DNA from: Nanobdellota archaeon
GTDB taxonomy: Archaea > Nanobdellota > Nanobdellia > Pacearchaeales > GW2011-AR1
Reading direction: 5' to 3'
Assembly: GCA_030640395.1 (NCBI GenBank)
Contig: DAOWJK010000026.1
Coordinates: 1 to 26,591 of the forward strand
DNA length: 26,591 nt
Below are positions 21,290 through 26,591 of this stretch, piece by piece; position 1 is the stretch's first letter, and each line of letters opens with the position of its first letter. Below the pieces are notes generated by a model. It was not told where the DNA came from. It did not search any database and worked only from the letters and a program-made list of their open reading frames with translations. Both the position numbers and the translations under genes were made by a program.

Positions 21290-22420
21290 CTAAACCTTCA
21301 ACAAAACCTCTCTCCCGGTTTTCATGAACTTAATCTTGAACTTTTTTTTCCTGATTTCCTGTGCACCAACAAAAATAACTTTTTTAATTCCATAATAATT
21401 CGCATACTCCAATGCCTTTGATGGCTTTCCAAAAAAAACAGAAACATTCTTGCCCTGTTTTCTAAGTTTCTCTGCAAGCTTAATTGATTCCCTGTCCTTT
21501 CCAAGAGAAACAATCAACATTTTTTCAATATCAATAATCATGTTTGTAATTTTCATTAATCTTTCAATACACAATGAAATTCCTGTAGCCTGAATTTTAT
21601 CAACCATATATGAACCGCCCCCGCAAATAGTTTCTTTCATTCCTTCCCCTTTAATTTCAAAAACACTGCCGTTGTAATAAGAAAGTCCTCTCGCTAAAAA
21701 AGGAATAAATTTAGTTTTCAATCCATACATCACACACGCATTCTTCAACTCTTTAATCTCAGCATAAAATTTATACTTCTCAAAAAACTTTTCAGGTTTC
21801 TTAAAAACATCCAAAACTTTCTCAGCACCAAACTTCTTCAGATTTGCCCTGACTTCTTTCTCTGGCAATTTGTCCAACTTATCCAGCTCCCTGATTACTT
21901 CCTGTTTTTTCCTAACTCCCTGCTCTTTTAAAATCTCATTCAACAATTTCCGGTTATTCACATAAACAACCGCCTTAATTTTCAACTTGTTTAAAATCTC
22001 TTTTATCACAGCCAAAACTTCTGCCTCGGTTTTTGCATTTGAACCAATAACATCAATATCGCAATGTGTAAACTGCCTAAACCGATTCCCTGTCGCAGGC
22101 TCGTCACGAAAAACAGGTCCAATCTGAAATCTCTTGTAAGGAAGTTTTTTGTTTTTCGCAATCCTCTTCAACTGAAAAGTAAACTCATATCTCAAAGCCA
22201 ATTTCCTCTTGCCTTTATCTGTTAATTTGTAAACATCAGAAACAGCCTCGTCATTTGGATTTTCTCCCCGCACAAATTCCTCAGACTCAATTATCGGCGT
22301 CAGAACCTGCTCAAAATTATACTGCTGAAAAGTTCTCCGAATAACCTCACTAATCACTGAAAATTTCTCAGCATTTTTTCCTGTAAAATCTTTAAATCCT
22401 TTGATAGTTTCTGTTTTCAT
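21290..22420 (-). CDS. hisS: Histidyl-tRNA synthetase
   Basis: This class II synthetase charges tRNA-His. The 376-residue protein starts KGFKDFTGKNAEKF, with motif 1 near FEQVLTPIIESEEFV. Motif 2 is LALRYEFTFQLKR...YKRFQIGPVFRDEP, and QFTHCDIDVIG follows. The HisA-type motif ARGLSYYNGSVFE (usual RGLDYYTG) and the motif 3 glycine run ICGGGSY...ATGISLCIERL follow. The C-terminal 80 residues form the anticodon-binding domain. It is shorter than the usual 410-430. The start overlaps the phosphatase gene by 4 bp, and the tRNA-His gene lies on the same strand about 750 bp upstream, in what looks like one transcription unit. Confidence 0.94.
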   Translation of the reverse strand: MKTETIKGFKDFTGKNAEKFSVISEVIRRTFQQYNFEQVLTPIIESEEFVRGENPNDEAVSDVYKLTDKGKRKLALRYEFTFQLKRIAKNKKLPYKRFQIGPVFRDEPATGNRFRQFTHCDIDVIGSNAKTEAEVLAVIKEILNKLKIKAVVYVNNRKLLNEILKEQGVRKKQEVIRELDKLDKLPEKEVRANLKKFGAEKVLDVFKKPEKFFEKYKFYAEIKELKNACVMYGLKTKFIPFLARGLSYYNGSVFEIKGEGMKETICGGGSYMVDKIQATGISLCIERLMKITNMIIDIEKMLIVSLGKDRESIKLAEKLRKQGKNVSVFFGKPSKALEYANYYGIKKVIFVGAQEIRKKKFKIKFMKTGREVLLKV

Positions 22421-22854
22421 TTCAATTCCTCCATAAGTTTGTCAACTTTCTTCATGATTACTTTAATATCCTCTTTAATAAGCTCTTTATCACTTTTTTC
22501 TCCTTTCATATCAGGAATTTGCCATACAACTATTTTTAGATTTGGCTTTAGATAAAACGGATCACTAAATATTTTTTCTGGAACATCATCTGCCACAATA
22601 ATAATCATGTCCTGTTTTTTCAACAAACTTATGTTCAATTGCTTTGAATCTTTTTGAATATTTATTCCAAATTCTTTTGCAATTTCTCTTTGAAGCCCAA
22701 CTATCTTCTTTTGAGTTTCATTCAAGACGTCCGCTTTAATAATTCCTGCACCACTAGCTTTGAGTTCTTTATTTTTATTGATTTTCCTAAAATAAGCTTC
22801 AGCTACTTTGCTTCTGAATACATTGTGTTTGCAAACAAATAAAATATTTTTCAT
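22417..22854 (-). CDS. Low-molecular-weight protein tyrosine phosphatase/ArsC-like protein
   Basis: This 145-residue protein has the LMW-PTP fold. It shows the P-loop C-x5-R at its N-terminus (FVCKHNVFRSKVAEAYF, C8 to R14), a central region with FGINIQKDSKQL and MIIIVADD, and a C-terminal WQIPDMKG with the general-acid Asp. The canonical loop is CxGNxCRSP; here the second Cys is Phe and Ser follows Arg. It overlaps the upstream small gene and downstream hisS by 4 bp each. It may dephosphorylate a protein or phospho-arginine; arsenate reduction is less likely without the extra cysteines. Confidence 0.85.
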   Translation of the reverse strand: MKNILFVCKHNVFRSKVAEAYFRKINKNKELKASGAGIIKADVLNETQKKIVGLQREIAKEFGINIQKDSKQLNISLLKKQDMIIIVADDVPEKIFSDPFYLKPNLKIVVWQIPDMKGEKSDKELIKEDIKVIMKKVDKLMEELK

Positions 22855-23147
22855 TTCAATTCTTCCAATTCTTTTAAGTTTAATAAATTTTGCTTATCTA
22901 ATAGGCAATTATTTCTCTTACAAAAAGGAAGAGGTTCACTAAAAAGGGGAAGATAATCTCGAACAGAACTTCCTCGTCTGATGGCAAATTCCCTCACTAT
23001 ATCTAAATCTATTCTAAACTTTCTATAAAAACAGCTATTACACAATTCTATTTGTTCTTCAGAAAAACCATCTGGAATAAAATCATAATCATTGATAAGA
23101 AAATTAGAACCTATGTTAAATATATCTTTGCCAATGAATATACTCAC
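22851..23147 (-). CDS. Small Cys-containing protein of the tRNA-His/HisRS unit
   Basis: I do not recognise this 98-residue protein. It has a CNSC pair (about 36-39) and a CKRNNC pair (about 76-81) that could form a zinc site, separated by a basic helical segment (RKFRIDLDIVREFAIRRG). It starts with GTG at 23147. A strong SD (GGAGG, 23169-23173) is 21 bp away from this GTG and instead fits an out-of-frame ATG at 23163 that opens a 15-codon mini-ORF overlapping the start. This may indicate translational coupling or a misread start. Its 3' end overlaps the phosphatase by 4 bp. Confidence 0.6.
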   Translation of the reverse strand: MSIFIGKDIFNIGSNFLINDYDFIPDGFSEEQIELCNSCFYRKFRIDLDIVREFAIRRGSSVRDYLPLFSEPLPFCKRNNCLLDKQNLLNLKELEELK

Positions 23148-23176
23148 GGCTTTTAATTACCATGTTATCCTCCAAG

Positions 23177-23248
23177 GGTGGAAGCCGGGAGTTGAACCCA
23201 GACTTTGCGGACCACAACCACACGCGCTACCATTACGCAACATCCACC
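23177..23248 (-). tRNA. tRNA-His (anticodon GTG)
   Basis: On the minus strand the molecule begins with the extra G(-1) at 23248 facing C73 at 23177, the identity mark of tRNA-His. The acceptor is GTGGATG with CTTCCAC, with one T-T mismatch at 6-67. The D-arm is GCG/CGC, the anticodon stem TGTGG/CCGCA holds loop TTGTGGT (anticodon GTG), and the T-arm is CTGGG-TTCAACT-CCCGG. There is no intron. It is followed 29 bp later by the first gene of the hisS unit and preceded by a structured leader. Confidence 0.93.
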
Positions 23249-23253
23249 ATACA

Positions 23254-23332
23254 AAAGAACCTAAGCGGTTCTTTGGAATTTCCCTTCCTGTTCCGGTAAG
23301 CGACTTCTTTATTGCAATTTGATTGAAGTCGC
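23254..23332 (-). ncRNA. Structured leader element before tRNA-His (copy A)
   Basis: Reading the minus strand, stem 1 is GCGACTTC (23325-23332) with GAAGTCGC (23300-23307). Then comes ACCGGAACAGGAAGG (23283-23297), then stem 2 AAAGAACC-GCTTA-GGTTCTTT (23254-23274), ending 5 bases before tRNA-His. The block matches copy B before rps27ae at 14 of 15 bases and stem 1 is identical over 8 bp, while loop and stem 2 sequences differ. Both copies start a few bases after a predicted transcription start and point toward the downstream gene. Function is unknown. Confidence 0.6.
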
Positions 23333-23356
23333 ATAATATTTAATTCATTCATTGAA

Positions 23357-23368
23357 GATATATAAAAG
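23357..23368 (-). promoter_or_regulatory. TATA-like promoter of the tRNA-His/hisS unit
   Basis: The box CTTTTATATATC on the minus strand is centred about 25 bp before position 23338. The first transcribed bases would therefore lie just before the conserved GCGACTTC stem. I found no comparably clear box between tRNA-His and hisS, which favours one transcript. Confidence 0.5.
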
Positions 23369-23478
23369 TTTCCAGAAGCACAACTAGAAAAAGGCTTACT
23401 TATGATGCCGATAATTCTTAGTATTTATCATAGTATTTTCACAGAAAAAGCATTTTTAAACTTAACTAGTTTTACAAT

Positions 23479-24678
23479 ATGATGAAAAAAGAATTAGAAC
23501 TCCTTGCACCAGTGGGAAATTTTCCAATGTTAGTTACGGCAATAAACGCAGGAGCAGATGCTGTTTATTTTGGACTCCAAGAATTTACCATGCGCGCAAA
23601 TGCAGAAAATTTTACAATTAAGGATTTAAACAAAATTGAAAAAATCTGCAAGCCAAAAAAAATTAAGAAATATCTGACTTTGAACACAATAATTTACAAC
23701 AACGAAATTAAAAAAATAGAAGAAACAATAAAAAAAGTAAAAAATAAAATTGATGCAATTATCTGCTGGGACTTTGCAGTAATTAACCTCTGCAAAAAAC
23801 ACAAAGTGGCTTTTGTAATTTCAACTCAGGCTTCAGTATCAAACATAGAATCTGCAAAATTCTACAAAAAACTCGGAGCAAAAAAAGTTGTGTTGGCAAG
23901 AGAATTGAACTTAAAGCAAATCAAGGAAATCTCAAAAATAATTGACGTGGAATGTTTTGCACACGGAGCCATGTGTGTTTCAATTTCAGGGAGATGTTTT
24001 ATGTCGCAATTTTTATTCAACAAATCTGCAAACAGAGGAGAGTGCATCCAGCCCTGCAGAAGGAGCTACATTATCAAAGACAAGCAAGAAGGTTATGAAC
24101 TAAAATTAAAGCACAATAAAGTTCTCTCTGCAAAAGATTTGTGCACCCTGCCTTTTATTGAAGAGATGAAAAAAGCAGGCGTGACAACTTTCAAAATCGA
24201 GGGCAGAAACAGAGACCCAAGATATGTGGATGTTGTAGTAAAAATTTACAGAAAAGCACTGGACAGAAAATTATCAAAAAAAGAAATTAAACAGGGATTA
24301 GAAGAACTGAAAAAAGTTTACAACAGGGAATTCTCCTCGGGATTTTTCCTCGGACTCCCAACTTCAGACGATTTTTCCACAGCAGAGCACAGCGCAGCAA
24401 CAGAAAAAAAACATTTTGTGGGAAAAGTCTCGCATTATTTTCCAAAAATAAAAGTTGTAACAATTAAATTAGTTTCAGAATTAAAAGTCGGAGACGAGAT
24501 TTTAATCATTGGAAAAACAACTGGTTTAATGAAATCAAAAATTAAAAGAATTGAAATAAAAAACAAACCAGTGCAAACAGGGAAAAAAGGAGATGAAATA
24601 GGAATAAAACTTTTTCCCACTAGCCTGTCTAAAGTAAGAAAAAACAACGAAGTTTATGTGATAAAAACTAAAAATTAA
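23479..24678 (+). CDS. U32 family protein (TrhP/YegQ-like, tRNA hydroxylation or related)
   Basis: Peptidase U32-family proteins such as TrhP (YegQ) act in prephenate-dependent tRNA wobble-uridine hydroxylation; despite the name, peptidase activity is doubtful. The 399-residue protein starts KELELLAPVGNFPMLVTAINAGADAVYFGL and contains the U32 signature ECFAHGAMCVSISGRCFMSQF. It then has RGECIQPCRRSY with two more Cys for a likely Fe-S site, and FKIEGRNRDPRYVDVVVKIYRKAL. The C-terminal domain (about 315-399) is a beta-barrel typical of the longer members (HFVGKVSHYFPKIKVV...VGDEILIIG). The tandem ATG (23479/23482) lies just after a TTTTTAAACT box, so it is probably leaderless. Confidence 0.9.
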   Translation: MMKKELELLAPVGNFPMLVTAINAGADAVYFGLQEFTMRANAENFTIKDLNKIEKICKPKKIKKYLTLNTIIYNNEIKKIEETIKKVKNKIDAIICWDFAVINLCKKHKVAFVISTQASVSNIESAKFYKKLGAKKVVLARELNLKQIKEISKIIDVECFAHGAMCVSISGRCFMSQFLFNKSANRGECIQPCRRSYIIKDKQEGYELKLKHNKVLSAKDLCTLPFIEEMKKAGVTTFKIEGRNRDPRYVDVVVKIYRKALDRKLSKKEIKQGLEELKKVYNREFSSGFFLGLPTSDDFSTAEHSAATEKKHFVGKVSHYFPKIKVVTIKLVSELKVGDEILIIGKTTGLMKSKIKRIEIKNKPVQTGKKGDEIGIKLFPTSLSKVRKNNEVYVIKTKN

Positions 24679-24688
24679 AATATTGGAT

Positions 24689-24943
24689 TTATACAATACA
24701 ACAGTATTCTCCACCAATTAATCTTATTTCACCGCCAGTACAAGTGCCATTTTCAGTTGTAACAGTTCCAACATCCGCACAATTAGCAAATATATCGCCA
24801 GCAGCCTGCTCTGTTTCTGATTGTCCTTGTTCTAAAACATTTTGAACAACATACCATACCGCCCCTACTGCAACCAAAACCAAGGCAATAATAATCAGCA
24901 TTGTTATAACACCTGAAATACCTTTCTTATTTTTATACATCAT
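24689..24943 (-). CDS. Type IV pilin/archaellin-like small secreted protein
   Basis: This 84-residue protein has a class III signal peptide: basic start MMYKNKKG, cleavage expected after the Gly in KKG/ISGV, then a long hydrophobic helix (ISGVITMLIIIALVLVAVGAVWYVVQNVL). This helix forms the core of archaeal pili. The short C-terminal domain has four Cys (C54, C67 and the CC pair near the end) and likely disulfides. A very strong SD (AGGAGGT) sits 5 bases before the ATG, behind a long structured leader, which suggests high or regulated expression. No pilus ATPase or prepilin peptidase is in the window. Confidence 0.82.
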   Translation of the reverse strand: MMYKNKKGISGVITMLIIIALVLVAVGAVWYVVQNVLEQGQSETEQAAGDIFANCADVGTVTTENGTCTGGEIRLIGGEYCCIV

Positions 24944-24972
24944 TTTTACCTCCTTTCAATTCTGTAAATATC

Positions 24973-25063
24973 CTGCGATACAGGGTTGAGTGAAAAACTT
25001 GTTTTGCTCTCATTCATATTAATATCATCCAAAAATATGGATGAATGAGAGACCAAAGGTCTC
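24973..25063 (-). promoter_or_regulatory. Structured 5' leader of the pilin gene with mutually exclusive hairpins
   Basis: Transcribed on the minus strand, the region has GAGACC-TTT-GGTCTC (25049-25063), then an 11-bp perfect stem CTCTCATTCAT/ATGAATGAGAG (25041-25051 with 25007-25017). Last is CCTG-TATCG-CAGG (24973-24985), before the SD. The first two hairpins share bases 25049-25051, so they compete. An alternative CATCC/GGATG pairing also exists inside the long stem. A TATA-like AATATTTAAAAAG (about 25092-25104) would give a leader of about 120 bases, unusual here where most first genes look leaderless. Confidence 0.5.
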
Positions 25064-25104
25064 ACTTTCAATAATTTCATAGATAATAATCTTTTTAAAT
25101 ATTT

Positions 25105-26427
25105 CTAATTTCTGTTAAAGCTATCTAAAAGTTTGAAATACTCGTTCTTGTCAATAGTTTTGTCTGATTCAGACAAACCAATGTTTTCAGAAAATTTCCA
25201 AAATGCCGACGGCTTGTAACCTTCTTTCTTCAATGCCTGAATCGTCGGTAATTTAGGGTCATCCCACCCAGAATATTTGCCCTGTTTAATTCCTTTTGTG
25301 ATTTCACTCGCAGAAAGTCTAAATCCTTTAATATGCCAACGACCTAAAAATCCTGTCCATGGAAACTTTTTCCCAAGAACTCTATAAATCATTTTTTGTC
25401 TTCTTGCATTATCCCGATGTTCTTTCGCCCTAATAATATGAGTCATTTTCATTTCAATATCATCAACAGTTACAGATAAATTCATCAACGGCCAAACTCT
25501 ATATTTCTTTTTTTGCAAAGGATGAGGAGTTTCATTAATTCTCGCTAATGGAAAATCCCTCATCGCAGGATTTTTGTGCTTCATTCCTTCGGAAGATTTA
25601 AATCTTAAAACAGCCTCGCCAACTTTAAATCCTTTTTTCTTGCCCTCAGTAGAAATCTTCTTTGAAGATTTATTAGGGCCTCGAAGAGGTTCTTGTGCCC
25701 TTTGGGTATACGCCTGAGGCCTCTTTCTTTGGAGGTCATCCCCGTGGGATGGTGTTAACATGTTTTTCCATCTTTCTAAATTTTCCTTGACACTTAATTT
25801 TCTGCAAGGACAATTTTTTTTCTGTTTAACAAATTCTCTAAATTCATCTCCAGAACAAGTGCAGACATACGCAGCTTTTTTATCAATCAACTTCTTCACA
25901 TATTTGTAATAAATTTCCATTCTCTCAGACTGAATTACAATCTTTGCCTTATTGTCAAAAAGCCATTTAGAATCCTGTTTAATTAATTTGTAAGCTTTTG
26001 GATAAATATTTTCCGGGTTTGTATCTTCTATTCGAACATAAAATTTCCCACCATACTTCATCACAAAATCAAAAGAAATGCATGCAGTCATTGCATGTCC
26101 AATATGAAACGCTCCGGACGGCGACGGTGCAAATCTCATTACAACCCTGTTCTTTTTCGCACCAGGCAGTTCAGGCAAGCCCTTGCGAACTTTCCTTTTT
26201 GAAATTTCTTTGTCTAATTTTTCAAATTCTTTTTTCTGCTCTTCAAAAGAAAGAGAATTAACTTCTTTAATTATTTTAGAAATCTTTTTTCCATATTTTT
26301 TCATATCAGTTTTTTTTAATCCTTCGTGGAACAGAGAAGAAATTACAGAACCCTGATTAGCTTTGCCGTCGTATGCAAGTGCGTTTTTTAGGGCGTATGC
26401 TCGGGTTTTTTTGTTTAGGGATTTCAT
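25105..26427 (-). CDS. gltX: Glutamyl-tRNA synthetase, archaeal type, lacking the anticodon-binding domain
   Basis: GluRS charges tRNA-Glu (and often tRNA-Gln in archaea). The 440-residue protein has the archaeal N-terminal extension (about 1-95) and the HIGH motif in FAPSPSGAFHIGHA (H108-H111). RIEDTNPENIYP and a CTCSGDEF...CPCRKLS insertion with zinc-like Cys follow, and the KMSKS counterpart is LSASEITKGI (about 375-384). It ends soon after (FKLLDSFNRN), whereas archaeal GluRS normally continues for about 110-170 residues of anticodon-binding beta-barrels. Residues 226-250 are encoded by the repeat at 25678-25749, in the loop between WKNML and GEAVLRFK. The synthetase class is certain. How it recognises tRNA without the C-terminal domain is unclear. 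Confidence 0.92.
   Translation of the reverse strand: MKSLNKKTRAYALKNALAYDGKANQGSVISSLFHEGLKKTDMKKYGKKISKIIKEVNSLSFEEQKKEFEKLDKEISKRKVRKGLPELPGAKKNRVVMRFAPSPSGAFHIGHAMTACISFDFVMKYGGKFYVRIEDTNPENIYPKAYKLIKQDSKWLFDNKAKIVIQSERMEIYYKYVKKLIDKKAAYVCTCSGDEFREFVKQKKNCPCRKLSVKENLERWKNMLTPSHGDDLQRKRPQAYTQRAQEPLRGPNKSSKKISTEGKKKGFKVGEAVLRFKSSEGMKHKNPAMRDFPLARINETPHPLQKKKYRVWPLMNLSVTVDDIEMKMTHIIRAKEHRDNARRQKMIYRVLGKKFPWTGFLGRWHIKGFRLSASEITKGIKQGKYSGWDDPKLPTIQALKKEGYKPSAFWKFSENIGLSESDKTIDKNEYFKLLDSFNRN
25678..25749 (-). repeat. Long multi-hairpin repeat inside gltX (copy 2)
   Basis: On the gene strand this copy runs from TCCCACGGGGATGACCTC to CTCTTCGAGGC. Hairpins are CATCCC-AC-GGGGATG (starting one base outside the aligned core), CCTC...GAGG, TACCC-AA-AGGGCA and CCTC-TT-CGAGG. 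It aligns with rps24e 17960-18043 throughout, but the coding frame is offset by one relative to that gene. The encoded peptides therefore differ completely (here HGDDLQRKRPQAYTQ). It fills a surface loop position of GluRS. Confidence 0.8.
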
Positions 26428-26471
26428 AATTTAAAATAGAAAACTGCATTAATAAATTTAATTAAATTATT

Positions 26472-26591
26472 TTATATCCATCTTCTTACTTTTTTCTTAT
26501 AATCCAAATATTTTTTTCCAAATTTCTTTTCAAGATTTTTTTCTTCAACAGAAATATTTAGTTTATTAATTAAAACAAAGAACAAAATAGG
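26472..26591 (-). CDS. Partial CDS: C-terminus of isoprenylcysteine methyltransferase/PEMT-like membrane protein
   Basis: Only the last 39 residues lie in the window; the gene runs off the right edge. After a hydrophobic end of a membrane segment (PILFFVLINKLNI) comes VEEKNLEKKFGKKYLDYKKKVRRWI. It matches the C-terminal signature of the ICMT/PEMT methyltransferase family, where an EExxLxxxFGxxYxxYxxxVxRW pattern binds SAM and substrate. It is upstream of gltX on the same strand. The exact substrate class cannot be told from this fragment. Confidence 0.65.
   Translation of the reverse strand, partial: PILFFVLINKLNISVEEKNLEKKFGKKYLDYKKKVRRWI

Noticed and set aside
25007..25051. Inverted repeat upstream of the pilin gene as a transposon end
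   Set aside because: There is no transposase, no second end and no target duplication; the position between promoter and SD fits an RNA leader better.
24946..25080. Open frame continuing past the gltX TAG (44 codons from ATG at 25080) as a lost GluRS C-terminus or small gene
   Set aside because: The translated stretch (MKLLKVRPLVSHSSIFLDD onward) has none of the GluRS anticodon-domain motifs. It overlaps the hairpin leader and SD of the pilin gene, so the open frame is probably chance.
1..26591. CRISPR array, insertion sequence, prophage or plasmid origin
   Set aside because: No regularly spaced repeats, transposase, integrase, capsid or replication-initiator genes were seen; the only mobile-like elements are the intein and the in-gene hairpin repeats.

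Overview
This window looks like part of a small-genome, AT-rich archaeon, most probably a DPANN lineage of the Pacearchaeota/Woesearchaeota type. The archaeal assignment rests on the gene set: Rpo7 (RpoE), Spt4, S24e and S27ae, diphthine-ammonia ligase, an archaeal-type GluRS, ScpA and a class III signal-peptide pilin. It also rests on promoter layout: TATA-like AT boxes lie about 25 bp before many start codons, so first genes look leaderless, while internal operon genes carry Shine-Dalgarno (SD) sequences. The lineage is inference; no rRNA is present.

Layout. Bases 1-743: thioredoxin and a divergent small unknown gene. 796-3899: a dTMP-supply cluster (tandem ThyX-like protein, dTMP-kinase-like protein with an altered P-loop, and a P-loop kinase/dCMP deaminase fusion). 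4367-8883: a minus-strand anaerobic ribonucleotide reductase operon, nrdR-nrdD-glutaredoxin-nrdG, with an intein in the NrdD catalytic core and a pair of NrdR-box-like palindromes in front. 9007-13115: a tRNA-thiolation enzyme, a CstA-type transporter and threonine synthase. 13157-16521: tRNA-Trp, a PIN/helix-turn-helix pair, MYG1 coupled to a second PIN protein, and unknowns. 16636-18579: the archaeal rpoE-spt4-rps24e-rps27ae block with an extra small gene. 18580-19036: a gene-free stretch with a probable structured RNA. 19037-21236: ScpA, Dph6 and a C39-like peptidase. 21290-23340: what looks like one transcription unit, leader hairpins, tRNA-His, a small Cys-rich protein, a phosphatase and HisRS. 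23479-24943: a U32 protein and a pilin with a long structured leader. 25105-26591: GluRS without its anticodon-binding domain, and the tail of a methyltransferase.

Three unexplained patterns stand out. First, a family of GC-rich multi-hairpin repeats sits inside protein genes (gltX, rps24e twice, ncsA) and keeps the reading frame open even when read in different frames, like the Rickettsia palindromic elements. Second, two copies of a conserved 5'-terminal RNA-like element occur just after predicted promoters, one before rps27ae and one before the tRNA-His/HisRS unit. Third, the nucleotide enzymes are unusual: a duplicated ThyX with complementary motif loss, a P-loop lacking its lysine, a kinase-deaminase fusion, and archaeal NrdR regulation.
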